NCBI GenBank assembly: GCA_032158125.1
Contig: JASKOT010000032.1
Coordinates: forward strand, 143,410 to 207,409
Length of the DNA: 64,000 bases
Source: Papiliotrema nemorosa
Taxonomy: Eukaryota > Basidiomycota > Tremellomycetes > Tremellales > Rhynchogastremaceae
Direction of reading: 5' to 3'
Shown here: positions 24,801 through 35,176 of the stretch, one piece after another
Numbering within the stretch: the stretch's first letter is position 1
How the letters are laid out: every line of letters starts with the position of its first letter
Notes under the pieces: generated by a model
What the model saw: only the letters and a program-made list of their open reading frames with translations
The model's database searches: none
What the model was told of the DNA's origin: nothing
Made by a program: the position numbers and the translations under genes

Positions 24801-27091
24801 GGGAGCCGTATCGGGTTAACCGGATCTCACTTGTCAGGCTCTGCTTCCAAGACTCGCACTCTGAGGAGCGATAGCAAGAGCGAGGAGGTCAACAAACCCA
24901 AAGGCGATCTTCGAAATCTCATGACGGCAGGTGATCGTACCGCAGACCCCGGGGGGAGATCCTTCGCAGTAAGCAAGTCGACTGTAGTCGGCGAGCAGGA
25001 CGGTTCAGGCAACCAAGCGGATGTCGATTACGATCCACATGATCAGAATGGTGATCACCTTCTGGAGGAAGCCACCAAGCAGACAACCAAACGTACGTAA
25101 AGACAGCTTGCCGGCGAGATTATAACTGGAAGACAGCGGATCCCAAACGATCCTTGATCAATCGACAAGCTGGGAGAGTTGCTGCCTCGCCCTCGCCACG
25201 TCTCGAAGAAGGCCTCCCGTGGTCGGGGGCTAGCACTTCGAAGGCTAAAAGACTCCAGCTCGTCAAGCAAAAGTTGCAACGCAACGACGATGGCTCGCCC
25301 AAGAAAGCATCCGCGGATCTGTCGGATGCGGATCGACCTCATATGACCGCTGATTATGGTACGAATGATCTCCAGTACAGCGGAGTGTTGGACGACCCGG
25401 TAGAGATCGGCGATCACGGTCCTGATGAAGCGGAGGGTAGCCCGGAGGCCGAAAGGATTGCTAGCATCGCGGCCCAAAACGATTCCATGGTATGTCTTCC
25501 CTGCATTTCTTTAAGGGAAAATTGATCTCGTCAGAGTGGCAGCGCTGCCAGCGCAATGAAAAATGACAGCATGGCCAAGGGAGTATTCCATCCTGACGAA
25601 TCACCTTGTACGTACCCTACCCGTCTTTCGACACTCGATGGCTAACAGACAAGCCAGGGACCAAACTCTAAAGCGTAGTAAGCGCCATCAGGATGAAGAT
25701 GAGGTTTCCGAGCGTCCTGTGAAGACCGCAAGGCCGTCCGAGAGTGACAGAGCAGCCTCCGACGATTGCAGCGATCTCGACTACATGGGCGTCAACGAAA
25801 CAGAAGAGCGAATCCGCTCACAGGCTCTGCAACGACAAGGCAATTCGCCATCGAGGGCAGATTTGACTCCCGTCCCGGTACGTGCGATCGCCTCGATCAA
25901 CGTCGACCTCGGAACAATGGATAGCCTTGGACCTCCACCACCTCCCAACTCCCTCGTGACACCACAGAATCGCCTTCAACCTGGGAACGTCGAGGTAAAG
26001 GACAGTTTCGCGATACCTACCGTACCCACTCTTCCCCCGGAGATCGAGAGGGCTGTCAGGACTGCCTTCAAAGACGTGTTTGATCATCAGCCAGTCGCGG
26101 AAAACACATACCACAAAGACCTGAACGAGGCCGTCCCGGTGGCCCGAATGCGCAGTGAAGATCTGATCGTGTTGATGCGTGCGGTCATTGAAGAAGAACA
26201 GCAAAAGCACGCTACGCGAGCGGCATCAAGACAACGCGACAGCGCGCCTAGATCGAAAGTCCCGATTCAACAAAGGAGAACCCAATCGACAGCCTTGAAG
26301 AGCGCCACATCAGATCGACACGTTGTGTATGCTATTCCGAGCCTTTCATCCGAGTCTGCAGAGGATGTGGTCTCGGAGGACAAGGTCAATTCAGAACTTG
26401 ACGTCAGACAACAGATCATTCCCGAGTATGCGGACATCAAGACAAGAAAACGAGTAGCTATCGAGGAGACCCCTCGATCGGAGATCCTTGCGTCCGGAAG
26501 AATTGGCCAGGTCTTCAGTAGGCCCAACAAGAGGCGAAAGTCGAATGCGAAGATGGCAGAGAAGATAAATCTCCAGGTAAAGATCAAGGGCGAAGTGAAT
26601 GAGCACGCGAGCGAGATCATGCGAGTGAGTCTTTAGACTTGATCAACCATGACAGAGTGCTGAAGGCGCAGTGCCTCGACGAGATCAACACTGTGAGGGG
26701 AATTTCTCCTGAAAGTCCACAACCGGATCTAATGTCCAGGCTGTCAAACAGCGCGTCTCGGCGCGAGTCCAAATTCCTACTGCTGCTGCGCGCACGGTTC
26801 TCGCGACCATGAATAAGGAGGCAGTGGAGCTTGTCAGCGGATTACAGTCCGATTCGTGAGTTCTCATACTGGATCATGCCTACCGAGAGCTGACAAATGA
26901 GCATCAAAATCAGAGATGATATCTGGAATTCGAATGACGATATTTGGGGCCGATATGCAGAGCTCGCGAAGGAGCTACAAGAAGCGGCAAAGACGCACAA
27001 CGAGGGAGGAAAGGAGACAGACAAGATACTCAAAACGGCCAAGCAGGGCATGGAGAACGGCCTGCCCAAAGTGCTTTTTGGCGAAGCTTGA
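21824..27091 (+). CDS. SYCP2/Red1-like candidate meiotic axis protein
   Basis: One long spliced gene of roughly 1400 residues. The start MPPKKGKAKTASAETRKDRL leads into an all-helical N-terminal region (about residues 15-220: LYGLLMINSADDLEGQIK, NRESRFGVSLPAIVEILSML, ECLRPLVALYGKETATRIGK) suggesting an ARM/HEAT-like fold. A compact beta-rich segment follows (RAVGFTVVAHTVEGKDQLVG, REDIIIYVDEEGFLLKSWGL, KQKVTFGVAIKADQSDGFQV). A disordered, Ser/Lys-rich middle of about 900 residues contains an acidic run (GTDEEEEEDK) and basic patches (NKRRKSNAKMAEK). The end is a coiled coil (DDIWGRYAELAKELQEAAKT). Helical repeat, Spt16M-like beta domain, disorder and coiled coil is the layout known for SYCP2 and proposed for Red1. 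That identity is inference from architecture; sequence similarity is not obvious by eye. At 23430-23470 the frame is kept across the intron (DGYSQIT joined to ASPQSSPKKL), supporting one gene. Confidence 0.6.
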
Positions 27092-27331
27092 TAGAGGGGA
27101 CCTTATACCGAGCCCAAGTTGATGCACGTAAAATAGTTTGATGATGTGATATAAGAACGTAGCGTAACCCGTACGTAGACTTGATCAAGAAAGAGAGACC
27201 GGCAGGGATGGTACCCAAAAGGACCGGGTCCGATATCATGCAATGCACATTCATGCTCTATGAGCCAGCACTCTACTTAACCCATAGACGCCTGGTGCAT
27301 CCAGCTATACTGATTCAATTAGTATTCAGAA

Positions 27332-28976
27332 TCACTTGACTATCGAGCTGAGCGGTGGAAAGGGATTTGTCTTTGCCAAGACTACCGTTTGCCTTTCGTG
27401 CGATATATACCCCTTGATATAATCCTAGCTCTCTCAGCGTTTCTCAGAGGGATGGTTGACGACCCAACTCACCTTGGCAATCATCACTGAGAGGTAGCAC
27501 TCGGTCTCATCCGGATCCACGTTGACATTGTGTAATCCCAAAGCCAGCTGAAATGTGGAAATCGGTATCCTCGAAGCCTTATCCGACGCTATCCATCTAT
27601 ACTTCAGCCCTAGTCCTCTTGCCCTTTTCGAAAACTCACGCCCGCTTGAACAATGTCCTCAGGCAGATCTCGCGTGCTCGTTCTACAGCGAGATAAGTTC
27701 GCATCTCGACTAATCTAGGTTGAGCCCATTCGAGAGCTTCGTCGTATGCTGCTATATTGCCTTGTTTGATAGCTGAGATGAAGGGTTGGAAGAGTTGTTG
27801 AAGTCGGGGATGGGCAGCTAAGAGGGAGGCTGAAGGGAGAATGCCTCGGATAAGTCGGAGGGGAATAAGGTATGTCAATATGAGCCTGTTCTCAGTATTG
27901 GACCCCGTGCGCTATCATGAGAGGCGAGTGACTGTGTCGATGAAGAAGAACATGGGAGGCTTACTCGATGTTCCGCGTGCATTCGGCCGGACAGTGGTGC
28001 AAGGCCCAAGTAAGCTTCTCGGTAGCCTTGAAATGATCAGCCCGAACACGAAGACGAAAGTTTGTGACCGACCTCGTTGTCTTGTTCATTGTTGAAGGCC
28101 AAGAGTCCAATATAAAAGTGCCATGTGACCTTACCATCAGCTTTATTGCGTCCCTGTCGTAGACCCACTTGGTCAGATAATGGAGCGGAATCAACCGGAG
28201 GAGTCTTTGCGTCGGATGTTACAGCTCGAACGATGTTCTTACACAAGTTTGGCTTGCCGACCTGGATTCAGCTGACTTTCATACCTGATGTGATCAGGTC
28301 GCCCACCTTGAAGTAACATTTCATAGATAGACAAGCGAGATGATACACGCCCATCCGACGACTTTCCATGCCTTTAAAAGTTCGATCTGTCGCACAGAGA
28401 GAAAAGGCTTTCGAGACGGTTCTTGAGCACTCTTCCAGACAAGGTAGATTGCCCGTATTGGCAAATGTCACCGCGTCAGCCTGGAGTCAGCTCGAGCGGC
28501 CAGAGGTGTGTGATGGAAAGCTGACCTGCTCGGCTAGATCGCGCAGATCACGTAGGAGGAGAAAGAGGATAGGGAGACACCAGGAAGACTGTTCAGGGAG
28601 CCATCGATAGATTAATTGTAATAGAGCGGTCTGGTGTGTATACCTGGACGTGAATAACAGTTGATGTCGCTGTTTTGGGCTGAGCTCACGCTGAACGGTA
28701 TTCGTTGATATACAGCGCATGTACGACGGCCACATGTCGAACGGCAATCTCGTCCCATGGCGCAGGCAGAGTATGTGAAGGCCTTAATAGCCTCTTCTCC
28801 TGTTACATTAGATTGGTACAAGGACTAAGACTGAAGCTCACAATATCATTCGGATCAACGGTATCCTTCAGTCCTCGAGCGGTTCGATTCCTTATATCCA
28901 GCAGCCTCAGTATCGCTTCGACATTTTCCGCAGCGAGAGGACCGGCGAATGACAAGAGATATTGCTGGAGATTCAT
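27332..28976 (-). CDS. CSN12: PCI-domain protein, CSN12/PCID2 type
   Basis: Family of COP9 signalosome subunit 12, yeast Thp1 and human PCID2, which scaffold nuclear RNA and protein complexes. It starts MNLQQYLLSFAGPLAAENVE; later exons read AFSLCATDRTFKGMESRRMG with YHLACLSMKCYFKVG, then LCKNIVRAVTSD-like NIVRAVTSD, LAFNNEQDNE, ATEKLTWALHHCP, and the PCI segment YLIPLRLIRGILPSASLLAA with RTYLAVERAREICLRTLFKR. The last exons give ISTFQLALGLHNVNVDPDET and end GYISHERQTVVLAKTNPFPP plus LSSIVK, matching the PCID2 C-terminus. The ATDR and single-complex features fit the Csn12 branch, but Thp1/TREX-2 function cannot be excluded. The gene has many short introns; I could not place each boundary near 28030-28250 exactly. 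Confidence 0.85.
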
Positions 28977-29161
28977 CTTGAGCCATGTATCGTGGACAGA
29001 CCAAGAGCCAAATGAAGCGCCGACCCGGATGATGTTTCAAAGGAATCCAATCTCGGATCCGAACTGACCCGTTTAATCTCTCCATTTCGGATCCGGATAT
29101 CATACGAGTGATGATTCAATTTGCATCCAACTTTTCCTGTGGCTCTCACTCGATCTTGGAG

Positions 29162-29168
29162 TATATAT
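29162..29168. promoter_or_regulatory. TATA-like element, CSN12/TIF6 spacer
   Basis: TATATAT in the 335-base space between the divergent CSN12 and TIF6 start codons, about 145 bases before the TIF6 ATG. Nothing else is seen in this spacer. Confidence 0.35.
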
Positions 29169-29311
29169 CTCGACACATTCGACCGCAAGAAGGATAGTTC
29201 ATTGCTCCTCTGTAATCGATACCAAAGGAGATAAACAAACAAACCAACTCCCTTTCATCGCACCTCTCGCTAGACCAAACTTCGAAACTTTACAACAGGA
29301 ATCCTATCAAC

Positions 29312-30247
29312 ATGGCTGTCCGTGAGTCATCAATGAGCCACATTGCCATTGTTTCCTTGCACATCGCTGAGCTTTCCAGGTGCTCAATTTGAAAACTCTG
29401 CCGATATTGGTGTATTCGCCAAACTCACCAACTCGTGCGTCCCCAGATAGGGCTGAGAATCCAGATGCTGACGATCCAGCTACTGCTTGACCGCCCTCGC
29501 CTCATCCTCCAACTTCTATTCCGTCTTCGAGGCTGAACTCGCCGATGTCATCCCTATCGTCCACACCACCATCGCTGGTACACGTATAGTCGGTCGACTC
29601 ACCGCTGGAAACAGACACGGTCTGCTCGTCCCCTCCACCACTACCGATCAAGAACTCCAACATCTCCGAAATGCCCTGCCGCCGCAGGTAGCCATTCAAC
29701 GTGTGGAAGAGCGGTTGTCAGCCCTTGGAAATGTCATCGCTTGTAATGATTATGTCGCATTGGTGCACCCGGACATTGACCGAGAGACAGAGGAGATTAT
29801 TGCGGATACGCTGAAGGTCGAGGTGTTTAGACAGACCGTGGCGAACAACGTGCTCGTCGGAAGTTATTGTGCCCTCTCCAATCAGGTGTGTACAACAATG
29901 CGATCTATCACCGCTTAGTGCTAACGTTACAGGGAGGATTGGTCCACCCAAAGACCACTAGGGCGGAGCTGGACGAGCTGTCATCATTGCTGCAAGTCCC
30001 CTTGGTCGCCGGTACAGTGAACCGAGGTTCAGAAGTCATCGGAGCTGGATTGGTAGTCAACGATTGGTGTGCCTTTGCCGGGTTGGACACGACCGCAACG
30101 GAAGTTTCCGTCATTGAGGCTACTTTCCGTAAGTCTCTCAGATTATACGCGCTCGGCATCTGACTGATCCCTTTAGGACTGCAAGGTCAAACCTCTGCCG
30201 CTGTCATCAACGAGATGAGGGATTCTCTCATCGACCATTACGCTTAG
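29312..30247 (+). CDS. TIF6: TIF6 (eIF6), 60S assembly and anti-association factor
   Basis: eIF6 is needed for nucleolar 60S biogenesis and keeps 60S from joining 40S until it is released by Sdo1/Efl1. The protein reads [99 protein letters not shown] and [20 protein letters not shown], ending [10 protein letters not shown]: about 246 residues, the normal length, covering all five pseudo-symmetric repeats. Exon 1 is only 10 bases (ATGGCTGTCC) and its phase is confirmed by the Arg codon split across the intron. Four further introns fit consensus. Confidence 0.97.
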
Positions 30248-31371
30248 ACTTGGAGTTTGGGCTGTCAAACTTCAGTCTCTGGCCCCCTAATGTAGATGTA
30301 GATCATAGTCACATGCAGCAGCATCAAAGGCACAATCTACGCTCTTTCTCTGCATTTCCCTCGCATGCCCGAAGGGACATCACCGGAGCCGAGCAAACGC
30401 GATTTGAGGGGTGAGCTATCGCATGAGATGTGTATTCCTGCGGGGTTATTGATGAAACGACCTTTTCTCGGCAGCGGATTCATCAAAGCGGTGCGAGATA
30501 AAGGGTAGGCTTTGACCTCGCTATGATGCTCAAGCTACGTCCTTGCTGTCCTGCGTGCAGGGCTCATGCATGGGAGGGGATATGGCGCTAAGGCCACTGT
30601 CCGAGGTGGTGTGCAAAAAGTGGGGTCTTGTTTTGAATGTTTCAGGTCTATCGGACGGGTCAATTCCCACTGCCTGCACCTACGAAGTATCTGGCTTCCT
30701 TTGCTCCTACACCTTGCGCATGGCATCCATCGCACCTCACCACCATGCATGACCACTCCACCATGTCCTTCCGCATCACCCACCCCGCATCATGCGCTTC
30801 GGGTCGTTCGGATGAAGGCTATATACCATGGGTCGGGTCAATCGATCAAAGCCCCTTTTCATAAGTATCAATCCCATATCCATCCGCGACAACCCAAAAG
30901 GGGTGGGCTGGTTCTCGCAAACTGCAAACCAGCCAAGACTATAATCTCAGCACGATCCCTCGGGTGTTCATTCGTTGTTGTGATTGTTGTTATTGTTCTT
31001 GTTGTGACTCTCAAGCATATGGGTCCGACCGCACCTGCGCGGATCCCTAGGCCGAGCTAGGCGTGACTTAGCGCAACGAGGCTGGTCTTGCTGCCCAAGG
31101 CAGAGAATCAAAGCGACATACCAACAACAAGGACTCTCAGCGATACATTGGTCGACTACGCGGTCAAGTCACAACAAGGGTATTGCGACTTTAGTGGTTT
31201 CCGGACGACAATCGTAGGAGTGTATCGACACATTCTGGGGGATCTCATTCAACAGTATACACATCTCAAGAGCTATAGATCGCCTCGATACCTTAAGCAT
31301 ATCAGGTTTATCAATCCTAGACTACCCATTATCGCTTTCCCGGCTGTCTGGAGAGATCACTCAAGGTGACA
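30248..31371. other. intergenic with one weak gene candidate
   Basis: About 1.1 kb between TIF6 and the long disordered-protein gene. The only coding candidate is listed separately (30365-31060). The last 300 bases look like leader sequence. Confidence 0.4.
30365..31060 (+). CDS. weak candidate gene, unknown
   Basis: An ATG at 30365 opens a frame (MPEGTSPEPSKRDLRGELSH ... GFIKAVRDKG) that could splice at a GTAGGC donor near 30507 to an acceptor GTGCAG near 30560 and continue LMHGRGYGAKATVRGGVQKV. Beyond about 30650 all three frames are open, and a second optional intron would switch to a frame ending GYIPWVGSIDQSPFS at 30864. No domain is seen. It may be noncoding or a small lineage-specific protein. 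Confidence 0.25.
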
Positions 31372-34300
31372 ATGGCACAGACAGTATCACGACGTCCATC
31401 TCCTTTACGTGAAACCACCTTTCCCTCCCCTACAGCGCCGTCACCGTCCCTCTCTACCTCTCGACATGGCTCGATAGATGTACCGACAAGCAGACCTAGA
31501 CCAAAATCGATAATCAACAGAATATTGCGCAACTCGACAATCGACTCTTCAGACCGTCTACCCGGAGCTCTACAGGCAAGACCTGTAGCAGGTGAGATTG
31601 TGGATGGACCGATCTCGGACAAGTCGGACAAGAAGAGGCGTGGAAGCAATAACATATGGGATATGAGGGCTAGCCGTAAACCGCCCCCACCTCCATCGAG
31701 GAAGAACTCGGATACAATGGAAGAAGAGTCATTCCCGGACGATTATTCGGATGGAATGATACATGGTGATCTGCCTCTGTTGTCTCGTCAGCCTCGACCC
31801 GTCAGAATGGATCCACCCGCAGATGCACAAGGCTCAAATTGGATGAACGAGACATCCGAGAGTGAAAGAGGATTCGAAATGGTTGGTGTTGTGCCAAAGG
31901 TGTTTCTGCATCCTCCAGAGGAAGGTCAGTACCGGGCTCAGCTCATCTCACATTCCTCTCCTCGAACCTACCGCAATATCGCTGACCGCGCAGAAGAAAC
32001 GGAACCGATAAAACTATACCCTCTACCTCCTCCTCCACAAATCGCTCGACCTCCCCTCATCCACTTTCCCTCTTCGTCCTCCCGGCCCAGCTCCCTGTTC
32101 TCCGTCGACAGTACAATGTCCACAGAGGGTACTCGTAACACATGGGGCGGGATGTCTTCAAAGTTCAACAAGCCACCTCCAGTGTTCAAACGTGGCTCGA
32201 CGGCAATGCGGGCGGGAATCGTCATGCCGAAAAAGCGAGAAGAGGTGCAGAGGGATCGAGAACGACGGGTCAGCATGTACAATCCCGAAGATATGGACTG
32301 GCAAGCTGGCGCATCGTCTTCTACACCGGGTGAGGGGGTTACTTCTCCGCCTCGTCGACGAGCTTCGTCTCCACCTGCGATATCTTCTCCCCCCATCTCT
32401 GCTCGGCCATCATCACCGCCCATCGGTGATATCGACATGCCACGCCCTCCGATCCCCTTTCGAGCATACTCGGATCCTGTCACTAGTCACAGAGACCAAT
32501 CTCCGCCCAGAATCATGGTTACTTCGGAATCATCGGCAAGCATGGCAAGCCTCGCGACCGAGACGGCTCATTCGTTGGAAACGAGCGAGACGGGGTTTTA
32601 CAGCCTTCCCCAGAGGTCGTCTTCAGATGACGATGGATTCGAGCCGATTGAACAGGCGGAAGTCGTGGTGGAAAGCCCTATCGCTTTCGACTCTCCCGAG
32701 TTACCAGAACCTCTACCCTCCATTGATGAGCTGGCTACCAGGTCGTCAGGCGTCCCAGAAGATACGATGCCGGCGGTCCTGTCCAGCATCGGACTCGCAG
32801 CTTCCCTACCAGAAGATAGTTCTCTTAACGAAGCGAATGTCGAGGACCGGCACTTGGACTTGGTCGACACGGAGTCTAATGCCAAGGCACAGCCTCACAC
32901 GTCCTCCTCGGGCGTCTCGACGTCGCCCATCGTCGACGGGGAGTCGGAATCTTCTGTGCCAAGCGGACCATTTGGACGTAGCGGTAGTCGACGATCAATG
33001 TCTTTGAGCTCTCTTGTGCTGCCAGGTCCGAGCGAGACCACTCCGAGGGCGCCCACTGTGTCCACGTCGAGTGATGGCAAGACTATCCGAAAGCAAAAGA
33101 GCCTGAAGAGGTTCTTCTTCTCAAACGGCGATCTAGCCAGCGAAGAGAAAGAACCCGTTCCTAAGCTGGACAAGGCTCTGCTCAAGGAGAAGACGGACAA
33201 ATCTAGCAAGCAAAAGGTCGCCACGATGACAGCCGCACTGAACAGAGAGGCGGAGGACGAGGAGAATCTGCTAGACAAAGGCAAAAATAGATCGGGCTTC
33301 AGCAGCATGTTATCTCGACCAAAGTCCAAACCTTCATTGCGAATAGACGTCAAGGCTTCTCGGCAATCCGTCCCTTCCGCGCCAGCCTCTGCCCCCTCAA
33401 TCACCTCTGTTCCGACTTCTACCCCACATTCAAGTGGCTCGACATCAACGTCTTCCGGATCCAGCGCATATCCTGAGACGCCGATATCCACGGTGTCGTC
33501 GAAATTCAAAACAAAAGGGACCCCTGGTGTGGCGGACGGTGCCAGTGGTGGTCGTGGTCTCACGAAGCGATTCTCTCTCTCCAACATGTCGAGCGCTTTC
33601 AAGCGATCCAAGCGGGACTTGTCGAGTCCGGTCCCTCAAGTGCCTGACCTCCCTACAGCGTACAAGAAGGATGCCAAGGGACGGAGTCTCAGTGACGATG
33701 GCTGTCGTACGGCCAAAGATATACGCGGCATGATCAAGGAAAGTGCGGTACCTTTGTCGCCTAAACTCGCCCAGTCTGCGATCCTTCAGTCGCCTAAATC
33801 ACGGGATCGACCGTTACTCTCTCCTCCATTATCACCGAGCGGGACCTCGAGTCGTCCATCGGTTGATCAGTCCAGACCGTCATCACCTCGATCGCCAAAA
33901 TCAATCGCAGAGACCTTACCTCCTCCATCGCCCAAAGATACCGCCAGCATCTTGTCCGAGACTTCATCCACGTTTGAGCTGGATGAGGAATTGACCCACG
34001 CTCAACTGATGCTGGTATCTCCCCGTACTCGCCGCAATCCAGCGGAAAGTCTGCAGGATATACTGGGAGTCGCACCGATATCTCGGCAGAGTAGGATTGT
34101 CAGGATGGAGCCTGCCTTTTCACGCCGTAGCGTCGAAGCGATCGTGCTTGGTCCGCTGCTTGTCTCGCCGAGCTCAATGGAGCCGATCCCGGACATCGAG
34201 TCAGACGTCCACAGGCGAGATAGCGATCTCTCCGTGGTGGGTGTTGGAGATACACGACGAGAGTTGCGATACGACTCTGAAGCTTCTCTCGAAACGCTAT

Positions 34301-34749
34301 CCCGGTCGTCGTCCACCTCGGATCCGCTAGACCATACCGCCCCTGTCACTCCCGTCTCCGACCCCTGCGCCATGCCTCTAGTTTCACCTCCCCCACTACC
34401 TCCTCTTCCTCCGCTGTCAACCATGCCGAGCGATATGATCATCGTCGATGCGCCATCCATGACTGATATATACGCCTCTCCCACATCGACCATCACCACG
34501 AGTCGTCGAAGTCCCGAAGCCATCTTCCGCTTCTTATCAGGCGGAAGCGGGAAGGATAGTCCCAAATCCACCCCGTCGTCGAAGCGAGCGAGCAAAGAGG
34601 TGCTGATCAGCAAGGTGGTCGAGGGGGAGTATACGAGTTTGATCCAGGCGACGCAGTTGAAGTCGCTGCATTTCGATTCGCTGGGACTGGACTTTGACGG
34701 GTACGCATTCCCGCCGAATCTAATACCCCCGCCAAGGGAGGTGGTCTGA
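31372..34749 (+). CDS. long disordered Ser/Pro-rich protein, single exon
   Basis: One uninterrupted exon encodes about 1125 residues starting MAQTVSRRPSPLRETTFPSP. Function unknown. Composition is dominated by Ser, Pro, Thr and charged residues, with proline runs (KPPPPPSRKN), many SP/TP sites (SSPPAISSPPISARPSSPP), Arg/Lys patches (KRFFFSNGDL, KRSKRDLSS) and an acidic Leu-rich tail segment. The last part (LIQATQLKSLHFDSLGLDFD then GYAFPPNLIPPPREVV) looks more ordered. No membrane segment or catalytic motif. It could be a signalling or cell-polarity scaffold regulated by phosphorylation, but that is only a guess from composition. The single-exon structure contrasts with the intron-rich neighbours. 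The upstream GTG at 31366 is not a start. Confidence 0.8.
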   Translation: MAQTVSRRPSPLRETTFPSPTAPSPSLSTSRHGSIDVPTSRPRPKSIINRILRNSTIDSSDRLPGALQARPVAGEIVDGPISDKSDKKRRGSNNIWDMRASRKPPPPPSRKNSDTMEEESFPDDYSDGMIHGDLPLLSRQPRPVRMDPPADAQGSNWMNETSESERGFEMVGVVPKVFLHPPEEGQYRAQLISHSSPRTYRNIADRAEETEPIKLYPLPPPPQIARPPLIHFPSSSSRPSSLFSVDSTMSTEGTRNTWGGMSSKFNKPPPVFKRGSTAMRAGIVMPKKREEVQRDRERRVSMYNPEDMDWQAGASSSTPGEGVTSPPRRRASSPPAISSPPISARPSSPPIGDIDMPRPPIPFRAYSDPVTSHRDQSPPRIMVTSESSASMASLATETAHSLETSETGFYSLPQRSSSDDDGFEPIEQAEVVVESPIAFDSPELPEPLPSIDELATRSSGVPEDTMPAVLSSIGLAASLPEDSSLNEANVEDRHLDLVDTESNAKAQPHTSSSGVSTSPIVDGESESSVPSGPFGRSGSRRSMSLSSLVLPGPSETTPRAPTVSTSSDGKTIRKQKSLKRFFFSNGDLASEEKEPVPKLDKALLKEKTDKSSKQKVATMTAALNREAEDEENLLDKGKNRSGFSSMLSRPKSKPSLRIDVKASRQSVPSAPASAPSITSVPTSTPHSSGSTSTSSGSSAYPETPISTVSSKFKTKGTPGVADGASGGRGLTKRFSLSNMSSAFKRSKRDLSSPVPQVPDLPTAYKKDAKGRSLSDDGCRTAKDIRGMIKESAVPLSPKLAQSAILQSPKSRDRPLLSPPLSPSGTSSRPSVDQSRPSSPRSPKSIAETLPPPSPKDTASILSETSSTFELDEELTHAQLMLVSPRTRRNPAESLQDILGVAPISRQSRIVRMEPAFSRRSVEAIVLGPLLVSPSSMEPIPDIESDVHRRDSDLSVVGVGDTRRELRYDSEASLETLSRSSSTSDPLDHTAPVTPVSDPCAMPLVSPPPLPPLPPLSTMPSDMIIVDAPSMTDIYASPTSTITTSRRSPEAIFRFLSGGSGKDSPKSTPSSKRASKEVLISKVVEGEYTSLIQATQLKSLHFDSLGLDFDGYAFPPNLIPPPREVV

Positions 34750-35176
34750 TGCGTCGAGCGATGGTGGAAGAGTTCTCGAGCAGGAATGTTCTAATGTGGG
34801 GATGGGATGGGATGGAATGGTTTCACCTCGGAAAGAGTCTCTACAATTGTCTGATTAGCGAGTTGTATTTCGAAAGGATAGGTCGCAATGGACGATCACC
34901 TTTGAAAATCATCCTTTGACTGACGCTGATGAACTAGGTGGTGTTGCCCAGCTGACACGCCAATTTGCGCAAATCATCGTTGATTCTGATTACACAGCGC
35001 GACGTGAAGGAGGCATGAAACGCTGACATCTCCCATTCTGATATTCTGTATCGCGAAGGCTAGCTGCAAGCTCAGATCAAAGGAAAGCCGCTAGTCCAGC
35101 TAGGCGTCTGGGAGACGGTGAGTGCTCGTGAGTAATCTGACGCCTTGACCATCATTTTACCCACACAGCCCGTGAA
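34750..35176 (+). other. intergenic with probable 5' UTR intron
   Basis: About 430 bases. GGGATGGGATGGGATGG near 34799 follows the upstream stop. A consensus intron at 35118-35168 (GTGAGT to CACAG, with CTGAC inside) lies 8 bases before the next ATG and is most likely in the 5' UTR, because no long frame leads into it. Confidence 0.45.

Noticed and set aside
28868..28890. GGTTCGATTCC resembling a tRNA T-arm
   Set aside because: Lies in the coding sequence of the PCI-domain gene, with no matching acceptor stem or anticodon arm.
30566..31060. 164-residue frame with a hydrophobic Val/Ile segment (CSFVVVIVVIVLVVTLKHMG)
   Set aside because: As a gene starting at 30566 it has no support; the hydrophobic part comes from GTTGTT/ATTGTT repeats. 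Kept only as part of a low-confidence spliced candidate.
32895..33611. 238-residue minus-strand frame, and similar ones at 31968-32483 and 34002-34613
   Set aside because: Antisense shadows of the long Ser/Pro-rich exon; composition mirrors the complement of Ser codons and there are no domain features.
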